Counted from the stretch's first letter, positions 43,594 to 58,733 are shown. The stretch: 64,000 nucleotides of DNA from Gymnopus androsaceus JB14 (GCA_009733575.1 ML769450.1:62001-126000); one strand, 5' to 3'. The notes: a model not told the origin generated them from the sequence alone. Made by a program: numbers and translations.

Positions 43594-45201
43594 TCACTCC
43601 ATACCATTGTCCACAACGAATTTTGACTTGGAGCATATTCTTCGTATCAGCTCTTGTTCAGAAGGCAGCTTTGGATTACCCTGCGTATTGATTTAACGTT
43701 TAAATTTCAAGCAGTTGCTCAAAACTGTTACCTCGTCCCAAACAGTTCGCCAGTCATCATCATGAGAAATTGCGAAGGAAGGACCACTTCCAGCACTACC
43801 GGAAGTCGCGGAGAGTAAGTCAAGCATAAAGCCATTGATCGTGTCACACGGATGATAGGGCTGGAGTGGAAAGGAAAGATGTTTAAGTAATGCACTTCAG
43901 AAACAGAAATAAAACACACTGCAGTATGACTTGGGACATAATCAACCTCCATGTTCTCTTCCTGATTTGTACGTCCTTGTCGACCAGTATTAGCGGGCCA
44001 TTGTTGGGAGGAAGATGAGCCACCTTGGGAGGTGGATGCAGTCTGGTAGGACACAGTATTCGCCATCTGATCATTTCTGACCATAGTTCCTACTCGAGGG
44101 GCTGGTTCTTTCCCTTTGGAGCTCTGGCGCTTGTTTATCTTGAATCCCCGAATGAAAACGCTATGATTCGGTGGTCTGTCGATCCCAAGCTGATCTCCCG
44201 GTCGAAACCTAGGTCCGGAACGAGACTCAGCGTAATGGCAATTCGACCACGAATACAGATGTGTATGTTCGTTGATGTTGAATCTTAGGTTTAATTCCTG
44301 GTCTTGAGGGTTGTAAAAGGATGCTACACCAAACGATGAAGACCTGTCGGAACCTGTGACTACGTAAAGAGATAGGCCATGCGAATCTCGTCCCCGCGTA
44401 TTTTCAACGTATGTAAACCAGCGATAGGCGTTACGGTTGGCACACTGACGGAAGATCTTTTTGTTTTCGAGGTCGACTCGAGTACTGCCATCAGGAAGCA
44501 TTAGAATGGCACCCTCGGAGTTCATGGACATAAAATCATAAGTCCTTGACTGTCCAGCACTACAATATAAGAAGTAAGTGGAGAAATCAGGAACAGGCAA
44601 GTGACGCACCGGGAATGCACAGGGTTCTTCGATATATAGCCTATGGGGCTAGCAACATGAGCATCGGGATCATGGAAGGGATCGACCTCCGAGACGTCTG
44701 CCTGGCTAATTTCAACGGGTGTGAAGCCCTCCGGGACAAGACCAGCATTGACTGGATGATCCCTTGGCAAGCAGATGTTGAAGAGATAATCGAAAAATCC
44801 ATCCGGTCGAATAATACCGACATCGCCAATTCGGACGCCTGTTCGACGATATTCCTCAGGTAATCTCTTCGGCTCTGGTGTCCATAACGGATAACCTTCT
44901 TTCGCAGACAATAAAAGCAGAGAATAGCGCGAACTGGCCGGGAGAGTAGGATCGCTTAGAGAAGGAAGAGGACGTGGACGATAACGCCACGGATTGCCCA
45001 CAGAACGATTATCTAGCGCAGATTCTATGCGAATGCCTGGAAAATATCAGAGTTCAGCCCAAGATACAGCTTTGACCAAGACTCACTGAACGGAGCTGTA
45101 GGACCATAGTTGTGATAAACATTCTGGTCTCCGGCTACTTGAGAAATTCCACTTCCATCAATCGTGAATCCTTGGGCATTGGGAAAAAGGTTCGACATCA
45201 T
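43594..45201 (-). CDS. Agaricomycete-type hypothetical protein
   Basis: The start at 45201 gives MMSNLFPNAQGFTIDGSGIS and then AGDQNVYHNYGP, an N-terminal pattern repeated in many Agaricomycete proteins of unknown function. After an intron the next exon reads SSRYSLLLLSAKEGYPLWTP, GVRIGDVGIIRPDGFFDYLF and ICLPRDHPVNAGLVPEGF, also characteristic. Two further exons carry KKIFRQCANRNAYRWFTYVE and a Ser/Gln-rich linker, ending KFVVDNGME at 43594. An alternative frame over 43636-43346 (GQWYGVISAAMPFCSHG) also reads smoothly and could be an alternative 3' end. No enzymatic motif is visible. Confidence 0.65.
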
Positions 45202-45696
45202 GAGGCAAATTCTTGAGTGCGGTTGTAAATTCAGAGTTCTCTGAACATTGCTGCTCAGACGGGGATGAGATTTGTAAGTTGTAAAGGACAGAGTTTGATT
45301 TAAGCGCTTGCTTCGGACATTTTCTAAGCTTTTGATGCGATGGATTAAATAAGCGCCACTTGGCCCACAACCTACCAACAACCTACGCGTCTTCTCCACT
45401 GCCAGCTATTCTTCTGCTTTGCAATGAAGGTGTGGGCTCACAGCAACGCGCCACTCTTGAGAGCAGAAATTAAACGCGTCTTTACACGTGCAGCCTTGCT
45501 GCACCATGGATGATCGCTATCAATATTATCAAGCCAGCTGGCTACTTAATTTCCTCAGTTCGTCCTCTTCTAGTACAAGTCCCGCCCACAGGTCACTGGT
45601 ACTAATCCGCCCTCTCGAGACTCGGAGCTGGCTACGATTTCATTCTCGAAACACGCTTTGAAACGACGATGGATTGCACTATATATACCATTACAG
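45202..45696. other. Intergenic, nothing recognised
   Basis: Upstream of the hypothetical gene and 3' of the cupin gene. An alternative last exon of the cupin gene could extend to about 45630. Confidence 0.3.
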
Positions 45697-46328
45697 TTAG
45701 GCCTGCTGGCAATGAGCTTTAGACAGACCCACCTTGGTGTACTGCATGCTTTCAAAATCGTCCCCCAGCGGAAATTGTTTGTGGTAAGAGCCGGCAGGAA
45801 CAATCATCGTGTCACCAGTATGCAGGACTATACGGATCCAATCTTCTGTCCCACCTGTCTTTGCCTAAATCACCCGCTCAAACCTTCGGATGCTTTACCA
45901 CTCACCTCCAAATCGAACGTCAAAATAACAAGTCCCGGAAACAATATAGTACATACATTCTTGCGCATGTGTGACTCTGCAAAGAGAGAAAAAAGAGCTT
46001 TCAGTACGTTGCTCAACCAAAGGTGATATTAAACTCACTCCTTTGCAAAGGTTTCCGCATCGCGAGTATTATGTATCTACTTACAGATGGTTGGTTTTCT
46101 TCAGATCGTAGATTCATCGCACATACGTACCCGTCCTTTTTGTTCCGGATATCCCAATGCTCTGGCGAGGAGTTGTGTTTGAAACTTGTAATCCTTTGAC
46201 GGGTGAACAAGTTTTCGCAGGCGATATCCCAAATCTTCCAAAAAGCCTTCATCTATGTGGCTTATCCCCGCATTGTGCAGCATGGTCTCATCCGCAGAAC
46301 TGCTGTGGTTGTGATAGGATCTACCCAT
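45697..46328 (-). CDS. Acireductone-dioxygenase-like cupin
   Basis: Acireductone dioxygenase acts in the methionine salvage cycle using Fe or Ni held by three His and one Glu. The chosen start at 46328 gives GISHIDEGFLEDLGYRLRKL and LLARALGYPEQKGR. In-phase introns then give DAETFAKE, VTHAQECMYYIVSGTCYFDV and GTEDWIRIVLHTGDTMIVPA with GSYHKQF, matching the family core (usual form HLHEDEEIRY..SGYFDVR..WIRI..GD..PAG.YHRF). In the metal site the first His is Val and the Glu position is Cys, while one His of the HxH pair and the late His remain. It may be a divergent, non-canonical member. The 3' end is uncertain. Confidence 0.6.
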
Positions 46329-48378
46329 TTTGTGCTGGAAGAAGAGGACAAAGGTGGGTTGGTTCTGAACCTTCTCCCTCTTTTATAGCTACCCAAGGTC
46401 CTAGTGACGATATAGTACCAGTGCTATCTGTCCACTTGGCTTTCGCTACATGTCCTTAGTAGTCCAAATGCGTTTTCGGCGAACATTTAGCCGGAATACT
46501 TGGAACAAGTAACTGTCATAAACCAACTTGATATATTGGTTCGCTATTGGAACTATCAACTCTCAGGCTAGCTTATGGTACCGAGCAAGGTAAGCGGATT
46601 TCTGAGCAAGATATTTCTCAACCGGCAGAGTCGCCGTCACTTAAATTACAGCCATTTTTTTGTTCTCAAGCTGAAAAAACTCTCTGGAGATGGATTCTCG
46701 AGCGCCAGTGAATGACGGTAGTACTCCAAGTACGGCTAGAACTCAGGCTAGGCCTGAGGCTATATGATGTACCTTCCGGTGAGCAATGGCAGCCTTCAGT
46801 TAACCTTTTGTTTAGCCATAGAAGGCAGGACATAGCGGGAAGTATCGTGCAGCGTGGCTGATTTTAACGGTGTCAAAGCGGGATTTATCGAGCCTGAATA
46901 TAGTAGGTTTTGATCAACTTTTTCTTATGCCACCAATTTTTGTATTTTTAGGATTGGAATATCCCAGGTCCTTTGCAAACTCAATCGAGCATCCGAGCTG
47001 ATTTAATGACTGATATCCATTTGCTTCTAATCTCCTTCAATGGGATAAGCCATCAAGACTCAGGATCTCAACGGTAAGTATATATTTTGTGTAATTCGGA
47101 TTGCTGTATAAACTCAGTGCTTCGAACTCATCATTAGCTTATTCTCTATGGATGCCCTCAGCTTAAACCTACATATTTGTGGAATCATTGCCCATTGTCT
47201 AAAAACCCAAAAGCGCGAAATTTGGAGCGGGCTATATAGTAGAAAAAAGAATCTACATCATCAACTTGGGGAAGAACCCGGGTTCTTTCTAGGCTCACTT
47301 TCCAGCTCCTGCAGCTCCCGGCCTCATTTAACTTTGGACTGTTCAACTTCGCTCCGACTGTATTTAACTGAATAATTTGTCATATACAATTCAGAATGGC
47401 ATCGCGTCAGGTTGGCAGATGAAGCGATACAGAGTGTTACGGAGCTACTATGTATGTATGTATTTTATTATCTTATTCTTTCGCTGATGCTAAATGATTG
47501 TCGGTATGTTAGAGGAGGATATTTTGGGTGTAATAGATTTCACTTTCCTCCCGTCCCCCTTGGGCCCTGCGCACCTTTCCTCAAAGTCAGTCGAAACAAT
47601 TCGTTCGTTTTTGTGATTTTGTTGGAAACACAGGGACATGATCCAGATTATTGCAGTCTAATGAACTCTCCTATCAAGCATATGTATGTTCTGAAAAGTC
47701 TACACCGAGACCGCCGACTTCGACCTGCTCCGTCGCTCCCCGCCCAGCCCCGCCTTCGCCCGTCGTCGCTATGCGCGCATGGACGAACCAGTTCCAAGAT
47801 TGTTATCAGACCGCAACTTGGTGCGCGCGACATGGCCCAGTCGACCCGAGTTCGAGTTCCGGCACTCGTTCCTCTAACTTTGATCTTCTCCCAAATACTG
47901 TGGCTTGCAATAGTATAAGGTAAAGTAAGAATCTGTCTTAACTCTTACAGTAACTTAGCATGCGGGCCTTTAAAAATGGTTCAGGGAAAGCATCGGAAGA
48001 CACCGATCGCGGTAGCGCATCAATCAAGGCAGAAAATTTGCAATTCTCACGCCTTCGAGATAATTATCTCTGTTAGCGTTTCTCTGCCCCATGGGCCCAT
48101 ATACAGCATACATCTACATGGGTTTGTTGTGCTTCCAGTGACGGACCTTACCCTTTAGGACCTATTAGTGGAATGAAGTGCCGCGCGCCCAAATAATCCG
48201 AGACCGACACTGCCCACTGACGAATTGCTCGATTTGAACAGGGTTCAGAACTGGTTCAGATTGATAGCCAGCCCTGTTTCAAATATAATTCCCATCAAAA
48301 CGGTTGCGCTCCAAGGTGTAACACCATATTCCCGTATTCCCGGTATATTCAAGTATATTTTACGCGAAACACGGAAAG
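46329..48378. other. Long intergenic stretch, no supported gene
   Basis: About 2 kb without a recognisable gene. Open frames (for example 47412-47918) match nothing known. A GC-rich patch lies at about 47700-47880. Confidence 0.35.
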
Positions 48379-48387
48379 TATATAAGG
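48379..48387 (+). promoter_or_regulatory. TATA box of MAP kinase copy 1
   Basis: TATATAAGG lies about 157-165 bp upstream of the ATG at 48544. The second MAP kinase copy has the same TATATAAG core 116 bp upstream of its ATG. Confidence 0.5.
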
Positions 48388-48543
48388 CGGATAGATGGCT
48401 ATTGGGATACTGCTTTCTAACCGGCTTTGGGCTCTTTTCGTTTCTTCTTCTTCTTCTTTACGCCCAGCCTCCGCTCATTTCTGGATCTTCGTTTTCTTTT
48501 ATACGAAGTCCTCGTTTGTTACAAGCTTTAATAATCTTTGACC

Positions 48544-50172
<1,629 letters not shown>

Positions 50173-52236
50173 TTCGTGGAATCTGTTTCATGGTTTCCAC
50201 GTTCTTTTATTTTATTGTTGCATTTTTAAGTTATTGTTCTTTGCACTTGACATTCATTGCATTCCCATTATTACTACCCGTACATATGAATACTTTATAA
50301 CTTCACACTAACTTCAATAAGCTTTTTATGACAATTTTTTTGCAGTCAAATTTTGTGGTCTGAATTGTTTTCGTCAATCATCATCAGATGATCCTGCAGA
50401 CGTTTCACTACTACATATTACAACTCATGAGCAGCTTATAATACAGGACGTTATTTCACAGTAAGGTCCGCTCATGGCCGTTATATACGCGGCCGCGGGA
50501 GGTCTAGTTTAACCCAGTTTTCCCTGGACCTCGAAGATTCGTCCAGACCACCACTGTTTAGTACTCAGTATGTATATTGTATATTGCTGATGTTGCATTT
50601 ACAGATCAAAGCGGAAACAGCATCGCCTACATGCAGTCCAGCGTGTAACAGCTAAGTGCGTCGGGCATCCGCAATTGGTCTCCGAAACCTTCGGATTGTT
50701 GAGCTCAATATTTGAGGGATTTAAAAGCCCCCGGATTCCTCTCGACTGTTATCCGCTATCCGCCCCTCAGCCGCTTCGGAATTGAGGTGTCTCGATCCCA
50801 ATCTGTCTCTGTCCGGCCTGATCACTCGGGAATTTCTCGAACGGTGCACAAAGCTGGTCCAAGCGTCGGCCGAGGAAGATGAATCTTGCAGGTTCACCTT
50901 AATGACTTCAGCTTCATCATCCTGAAGCTCAGGGTGTCGACTGTGGCACTGTGCAATTTAGAGGTGACTCAGGAATATGGCTAGCGGGCAAGTCATGATC
51001 ATCGCGCGCGAATTGATTTTGGCGGAGTGAAGGTGTGTACTTCGCACATATATCCTCCCCTCCCTGTTAGCTTTCCAATGAAATGAGTTAGTCTAAATCA
51101 TATATCTTTGTTTTTTTGGTTCTTCTTGAAGCAACGTGACCCTTAATTTCAAATCGCTCGTCGTATTTTCTGCTTTGACTGGCAGATCATTCACACGACG
51201 TGGATACATCCAGCTTTTTACTATCGTGCCTGCAGAGTTTATAGAAAATTTATAAACCGCCTCGGAAACACCTTCAATGTCATTCGATTGACTTCGGATT
51301 TTACATATAGATAGCATAGGATGTACTTAAGCTAACTACTTACTTAGAATCGCTAATGAACGTTATTTCTGAGTGCGATGTCGATGCGCCGTTGAGGACC
51401 CTTGAATCACTAGTGATTATAAAAAACATCACTGCTTACATTGCCAAAGGCGCGATTGGCGTGTGGCTTAAATCAACCCACGTAAACTGAGCATTGTCAG
51501 AGCAAGGTTTAACGGGAGAGCTTGCGAAAATTAGCTCCCAGTTGCGTCCAGCCGTTGATCGTGGTATTATAATCCGTGATTACAGTACCGCCATCTATTA
51601 CAGAAGATGAATGATAAAGGATCCCTCGTGCCCGCAAACTTGACGCTTCCTATGTAGAACAAGCCAGTAATGTGCTTTTAAATTGCCGCAATTTAAAAGT
51701 AAGTACCGCCGGGAGATGTTCGAGGCCAGCGGCATCAAGTAAGCGAGCATTGATAGCCGCCGGGCCAACCTGCGTTACTTCTTTAGTTTATGATGACTTT
51801 CTTGTTCCCACATCATTCTTGATTCTCGTCAACCTATAGGGAATTGCGAGACTCCGAGTCATTTCCCAATCTCTCTCACCTCGTGGCCATCGTACGGAAC
51901 TTTGGAACGACCGCAAAAGCAATAGCATCTGCTATACGAAGAACGCCAAAGATCTTTCTTCCTCTACTCTCTTTCCTCGAATTGGAGGATCGCGTAACGG
52001 CGAGATTGACCAAGCGGATTGTTTGGTGTTACAAACTGTGTCGCAAACCGTGCCGAAAAACACGCGGATTGCCCCGGTTCCTAAATCTCTCTGCGGAATT
52101 CTGGGAGCCAGTTTCACCCATCCATCTGGCGTCCTTCACAGAGGAAAGAAAGCTAAGCTTCTAGCTTTGACTTTAGCGTACGAACATTTGATTCCTCTGA
52201 GATCAGAATTTCAAAGCTCAATTAAACGCTCAAAGG
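50173..52236. other. Long intergenic stretch, no supported gene
   Basis: No conserved frame or element was recognised. The last 400 bp (from about 51844) include an open frame of unknown nature that may simply be the leader of the Zn2Cys6 gene. Confidence 0.35.
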
Positions 52237-55200
52237 ATGTCCCAAAATCCCGACGACGCGTACGAACGCGCAGCGCCATATGTTCAAGTTCATTTTCCCG
52301 CAGCCTCTTCGTCGCAATCAGCAGCATCCTCGTCATCGTCTTTTCTTCATCAGAGCATGACCTCCGTACCTCATCCCCTACAAGTTGTCCCTGCTCCTCC
52401 TCCAGACCGCCCCAAACGGAAACGGCTCGCTAAAGCGTGCGATGCGTGCCATAAATCCAAAAGAAGATGTGACGGAACTGCACCCTGCAGCAACTGTTTC
52501 TTCGCCAGCAAACCATGCACCTATACCGATTCCAGCGGGAGAGCGGTACCTGCACCTCGGGTAGCTGCGATGGGCCCAGGTAGCGCAGGATCCGGGAACA
52601 ACGGGCAGGATCCTGTCGGAATGGGTCAGCCTACGGGAGGACAAGACGCGCATCCACATGCAGGAATGAGCTTGCCTCAAACTCCCCAACAAATCATATG
52701 GGCATGTTGGCCCTCCGTACTATCTCCCACCTCCACTTTCACTCCCCCACCAACAACAATCACAATCACCTCCTTCCTCACATCAACATTCATACGCACA
52801 TCCTGCCCAACTCTCTAATCCCAATCTTTATCCGGCTCCGCTGAAGCGCGAATGGAATGCTAACCAACCAGCATCTTCGTCGGCATTGCTTCCTAATCAA
52901 CAAACCCAGTCTCGAAAACGCCCAAGGAAAGACGGTTTCGTCGATCCTGAACCGCACGAGACATTCAGCACTAACATAGAGGGAGGACATGGGATCTCTG
53001 GATCTCGAAGCTCTACTGCAACCTCTACTGCTGGACCAACTTTGGTAGGCGGGTACGCCGCGAGGCCCTCTATTGAACTGGAACCTGCGCTCACGAGAGA
53101 GTTGACAAATCGTACGTCCTTCAAGCTCTCTATCTTTCGTTTCGTACCCTTTTTTCTTGTTTGCTACCTCGTCTCCAACTTTTACCCTGTACCGGCGTCC
53201 GTGGTTTTTGGCGGCAATTGTGCTTGTGCTTCCGCGCAACATTTGTCCAACAGTACACAGCAGGTCAGGGGGTCGATTGAGAGTTTTCCATTGTTTCGTT
53301 CTTCAATTCGAACACCTGCATTCAATTTCACCATGTGTCCCTCTTCGGAGCGGTACTAAGTGCTTTTATTGCCACTTTCGATCCCTTCCCATCCGCACCC
53401 TTGTATTCTTTCGCCTACTTTGACAAGGGACGGTGGCTTCTTGCGGAATCAGGGTTGAAATTCTCGTTGAATTCCTATCTACATACCTCGCTCCTGATGA
53501 CTGACATCTATCCTAATAGTATTCTTTACACATTCACATCCAATTCTCATGATCATACACAAGCCATCATTCACCAATGCACTTACACTAAATCAAGTCC
53601 CAAGGTATTTGCTAAATGTGAGTGCTGTCTTCTGAACTTTGTTATTTTCCCTTTCTGAGTATTTATATCGGCGATGCGAGCTAGCCGATATTTTTTTTTG
53701 GTCGAACATGATGTTTTTTATAGAATTTGACCCTCGTTCGACTTTTTCTTCTCAAGCTTAATCTCTAATTAATGTCGCTCACTGCCAACTGACAGGCTGT
53801 ATGTGCGGTTGCTTCTCCACATTCAAAGCAACCGTCTCTAGCGACTTCTCCGCGGCGCTGCGCGGGGAGGCACTTTGCAGATGAGGCGGTTAAATTGATG
53901 TTTGCGCCGAGGAAACCTACGGTCATGGGATGGCCTGGCGATGATCTATCAGTGGCGAGAGATGGCGGGAGTAGCTTAGTGAACTCTACACGAGGCAAAG
54001 GTAAAGCCAGGGATGGTGGACAGGCGAAAGGAACCATAAAGGATGATCTTTCCAACGGACAACTTGTCATTCCTCCCTCGCTATACACGGCTCAGGCATT
54101 ATGTCTACTTTCGATGTACGAGCTACTCGCTATAGAGGAGATGCCTGCTAGCAGCGCGGCACGTTCAAGCTCCTCTGGTACTGAGTCCGACTCGGTCGAG
54201 GTTGAGCCTCAAGGGTTATCGTTTCGTGGAGAACGATTTCGTGAACTCACATTACAGATGCTTCGAGAGCTTGGCATTCATAAACCTTACCATCCACTAC
54301 TGACTCCTATACCAAGCAAAGCTTACATCGAGCAGAGCATTGAAAATGAGTGTCTTAGGTGGGTGTCCGCGAGATAGCTTCTAAAAGTCATACTGACGTT
54401 GGCTCTTTACAGGAGGATATTCTGGCTTATATATATCTCGGACAGTATGCGTGCAATATACTATCGCGGAGATGGCTCACTCCTTGGAGGTAGTGGGGCA
54501 GGATACCGAAGAAGATATCCCTCGCCATCGTTGAGTGCAGCTACTCCGAAGAACATTGCAACTCAAGGAAGTTCGCATTCCCCGACGGACTCCGTCCCTT
54601 TATTCGACCCTTACAAAACTCCTTACACGTCTTCGACGTTCTCCATTTTCAATCCTGTACCTGCCACTTCCCATTCCACAGCTTCATCGACATTCCCCTA
54701 CCAGGACCCTGCATCTTTCTCCCCTCCCCTTCCTGCTCTCACAGATGGGTTGGTAGGATTTACTGAGGAGGAGTTGCAGGTTCGTTTGCCTGTTGACGAA
54801 ACGAGCTTTGAAATGGGCGTAGTACATGAATGTATGCCAGGTGAGCATTTTGTTGGATTTACTAAGGACTTCGATTAATTTAAAATCCAGAATATCTTTA
54901 CCTTCCTTCTCCGCCAGCTCCTTCAACGGATTTACCCTTCCATAAGACTTCTGCACTGGGTTCAGAACTTGCCCAAGCAATCAGAATTCTCACTACATAC
55001 CAAAAAATTGAACGAACGTTGGACATCTTATACGAGTCTGGGACGAACGATAGTTCAAAATCCTCCGAACCTTCTTACATTCCTTACGAAACGTTCCTTT
55101 CGTTGTGCTCGGAGATTCGGGACGAGGAAAGGATATTTTCCATTTGGGAACACGGCTTTCCTCCTCGTCTTCGCTGGGACGAAGGCGAAAACGTCAATGT

Positions 55201-56236
55201 CCAGAAGAGTATGCTCGAGACGAATTCCAACACTGGCGCTTGGTGCTTCTGCTTGACAGCTATCGTCGAGGCGAGTTGTATCATGGGTCTGACGGTAGCG
55301 AGAAAAGCGGTGGAAATGCTGGAGCAATGTTCGACGGCGAAGGAATGCAGACGGAATAATGATCGTATAATGGACAAAGCTGATCCTGGCTGGTGGGAAG
55401 CAAGCCATAGGAAGAAATTGCCTAATGAGACGGACTTAGATTGGGGTGTAAGGAGGTTAGACAACGTACTTGAGGTTCTGGGCGATCGGGCTACGAAAAG
55501 TGCTGTCAGTAAGTATGAATTCCAGATGCTGGACTCTTGGTCATCACTCATTCTCTTCTCTCGTCTCTTCTAGTGGGCTGTTGGCTGTGGCCTCTAATCA
55601 AATACGTGCAGCGCAACGATGAAAAAATCCAGAAAGAAATCGACGGTTTCGAGGAATACTGTGGTGTTAGAATGGATAAACTGCCGGTGACAAAGTGGAG
55701 GGGAGTAGCGCTGCTTCCTCCTAATGGTCTGCAGAATGATGTTAGTGCTCCGTACTCTCCTTCCAAATCGGAACTCCCAGCGAGACTAACGGATGTGAAG
55801 AAGAATGGCGCGTTGTTCGAGCGTCCTCAGGAGCATATGCCCCAACCGATGTCAGATGTTCAGCCTACCTCTGCACCTGTTCAGTCTTCATCTTCTGTAG
55901 GAGTCGTTGGGCCGAATTCTTCCACGGACAGGACTCAACTGCCATTGTTGCAGACGCAGACTTCGCTCCCTTCGCTTAAATCAAGTGGATTACTTGATTG
56001 GTCAAGTCGGACGCTTCCAGGACCTATTAGGACACGCCCCAATGCATCATGGACTTCCCAATGCGTATACCGCTGGAAGCGGGTCTCCGGTAACAACTCC
56101 CACTACTACGTCCATAGCTATGTTACCAAAGGCAGCTAGCGTGTCAACGGAGAAATCTCCGGCTTCTCCCACAACTGGAAATCCGAGTGGCCCTGGGCAA
56201 GGGAGGTCAGGTTTGAGCTGGATGATGAACGAGTGA
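52237..56236 (+). CDS. Zn2Cys6 transcription factor, large (frameshifted as read)
   Basis: The start at 52237 (MSQNPDDAYERAAPYVQVHF) leads to a canonical binuclear cluster, ACDACHKSKRRCDG, APCSNC, KPCTYTD (about 52440-52540). A Pro/Gln/Ser-rich region follows, then the fungal transcription factor domain: RPSIELEPALTRELTN, LMFAPRKPTVMGWPGDD, LYTAQALCLLSMYELLAIEE, RFRELTLQMLRELGIHKPYH, ENECLRRIFWLIYISDSMRA (about 53060-54460). Later exons give ELAQAIRILTTYQKIERTLD and a long tail ending SGLSWMMNE. Two one-base frame changes without splice signals are needed, near 52697 and near 56010. Regulatory targets are unknown. It lies between MAPK copy 1 and FPPS, on the same strand. Confidence 0.8.
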
Positions 56237-56767
56237 GACAGTAATTATGGATGAAGGTTAGATTTATTCTATGGACTCATTATTTAATGTCCTTCCCTTG
56301 AACTGCTGTCCGTTCTGTTGCATCTTGACTTGAAAAATGTTGTTATTGTCATCCCTGTTTTCGATTTGCAACCTTTAGGACTTTGTTATGGACATTACTG
56401 TACGTGTATCGATAGATATTAACCTACTAAGAACCTACCAGGTAATCAATATGAAGTGGAATTTTAATTAGTTCGCAAGTACTACTGTAGCCGGCCCCAG
56501 GTAAAGAGTAACGGCGCGTCCAAAAATGATACTTACGCAGTTACTCTTGAATTGTGGTCCATGGCCATCGTCTTTCGATCTTTGAACTCGCTGCTTTGTC
56601 ATAGTTATTTTCAACTCTTTCACAAAGTATGAAAATAATTGGAAAATAATAATAAACTTTGGCGTGAATTATCTCTTATCGATATGGCCTGATTCGACTC
56701 AAAGGTTTTTATTTTACTAAACGAATCATGCTTCCTGTCTCGTTTCACCCTGTTCTACCGAACAAGG
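56237..56767. other. Intergenic, FPPS upstream region
   Basis: The 3' flank of the Zn2Cys6 gene and upstream region of FPPS. No conserved frame. Confidence 0.35.
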
Positions 56768-56774
56768 TATAAAA
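56768..56774 (+). promoter_or_regulatory. TATA box of FPPS
   Basis: TATAAAA, 71 bp upstream of the ATG at 56845. Confidence 0.5.
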
Positions 56775-56844
56775 CCAAGACACGCGGCTTTCTTCTTGTC
56801 CCCCACTATCGTCGACTCTTTCTCAACCAATTAGCCCCTTGAAA

Positions 56845-58185
56845 ATGGCCACCACGGATAAAGCTGCGCGACGAGCCAAGTTTGAAGGCGCCTGGAACGT
56901 CATTCGCGATGAGCTCTTGGCCCATTTCAAGGCTTGTGGGATGCCAGCGGAGGCGCAAGAGTGGTATGCCAAGGTATGCAGCCAAAAGATCTTACCATCT
57001 GACCATATCTGTATGATCAGAACTACTTTCTTCTTGTCCTTTCTAGAACTTGGAGTACAATGTTCCTGGAGGAAAGCTTAATCGTGGAATGTCGGTGGTG
57101 GATACCGCCGAAATTCTAAAGGGCCGCGCATTGACTGACGAGGAACACCTTCAAGCTTCTGTACTAGGCTGGGGCGTTGAGCTCGTATGTCTTCAAAGGC
57201 CTTTTTATTGTTCTTTTGTTTAATGTATTTAGCTTCAAGCCTTCTTTCTCGTCTCTGACGACCTCATGGACTCTTCCATAACTCGCAGAGGTCAGCCTTG
57301 CTGGTACCGTGTTCCGAAAGTCGGACATATTGCCGTCAACGACGCGTTTATGCTCGAAGGCGCGATCTACCATCTCCTCAAAATCCATTTCAAGAAAGAG
57401 CCATACTATATCGATCTGATTGACCTATTCCACGAAACAACATACCAGACCGAAATGGGGCAGTTGATTGACTTGATCACCGCACCAGAGGACGATGTCG
57501 ATCTGAACAAGTTTTCGTTAAAGAAGTAGGCATATCTTTCCATGTACCTTTTAAAAACTGACCATTCTTTTCGCGCAGGCATTCATTGATCGTGATCTAC
57601 AAAACTGCTTTCTACTCCTTCTACCTCCCTGTTGCACTTGCGATGCTCTTTTGCCGTATACCCACCTCCTATATCCTTCCCAGCTCTCCCACTCCTGTGG
57701 CTCCGTACGACGTGGCGAAGGAGATCCTCATTCCTCTCGGCGAGTACTTTCAGATTCAGGACGACTTTCTCGACTTTTCAGGCGTTCCAGCCCAAATTGG
57801 CAAAGTCGGTACTGATATTGTCGACAACAAGTGTTCATGGTGCATCAACACTGCTTTGGCCATTGCTACGCCAGAGCAAAGGAAGATTTTGGACGAAAAC
57901 TATGGCGTTAAACCGACTCCCGCGGAGAAGGAAATTGCCAAGAGGATGGCAGAGGTAAACAAGGGAGAGGAACAGGGATACCTCGGAGAGGCAGAGAAGC
58001 GCGTCAAAGCTGTATTCGAGGAAATGGGACTCCGAAAAATATACGCCGACTACGAAGAAAATGTATGCAAGAAGTTGTCAGAGATGGTGGATAAGATCGA
58101 CGAAGGTGCACCTGGGCAGGAAGGTGTCTTGAAGAGGGAGGTTTTCAGAAGTTTCATGTCCAAAATCTATCGCAGGCAGAAGTAG
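56845..58185 (+). CDS. ERG20: Farnesyl diphosphate synthase
   Basis: FPPS condenses isopentenyl diphosphate with dimethylallyl and geranyl diphosphate to make farnesyl diphosphate for sterols, quinones, dolichol and sesquiterpenes. Exon 1 is 56845-56973 ([20 protein letters not shown]). Exon 2 (57047-57184) has [17 protein letters not shown]. Exon 3 (57233-57525) has the first aspartate-rich motif [18 protein letters not shown] and [11 protein letters not shown]. Exon 4 (57579-58185) has [16 protein letters not shown] and the second motif [11 protein letters not shown] with [12 protein letters not shown]. The protein ends IYRRQK. Introns are in phase and the frame is intact. The start is the ATG in GAAAATGGCC rather than an upstream TTG. 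Confidence 0.95.
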
Positions 58186-58617
58186 ACTGTGATTCACGTC
58201 CCGTGCTTTGTTTTCTTGGTACCTAATGAACAAGGAAAATTAAATGTACTAACTTTTACATAGAGCTCTGACTGTAATAAACCTCGTTTTTTTGGAACGC
58301 GTTTTGGGCGCGCCCACCGGCGACAGCGGGAATACTTCCGGTTGTGATTGTTACATCTGTTCAACATTCAACCCTGACACAAACCTCCGACGATGCTGTA
58401 CATTGCACAAAGTTGAAGATTTCTCTACAACAGGATGGATGTCTAAGTTCTTGTCTTTAGTTCATTAAGCTCAAGAGCGCCAGCCTTTCTTCACTATTTT
58501 TTGCAAGATGGTATTCCGACTTTCTAGGCATTTGAAAATTCCCGTCCCCGAGATTCGGTATGTGCTGGCGTTTCAAATTCTAATAGGTCCATCAGACCCT
58601 TACAGCATCGCCCCAGC
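58186..58617. other. Intergenic, nothing recognised
   Basis: The 3' flank of FPPS and upstream region of MAP kinase copy 2. No gene seen. Confidence 0.35.
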
Positions 58618-58625
58618 TATATAAG
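58618..58625 (+). promoter_or_regulatory. TATA box of MAP kinase copy 2
   Basis: TATATAAG, 116 bp before the ATG at 58734. Confidence 0.5.
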
Positions 58626-58733
58626 AGGGCTTAGTCGAAGCCTTTTTTCTTTAGTCTTGCGCTCACCTTCGCTTTTCTCAACTTTTTCCACCAGGCTGGT
58701 CCAGGGTGCTCATCCATACATAATATATTCAAC

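Noticed and set aside
43346..43636. 96-residue minus-strand frame downstream of the hypothetical protein
   Set aside because: It reads smoothly but overlaps the 3' end of the hypothetical gene in another frame and has no recognised domain; kept only as a possible alternative end.
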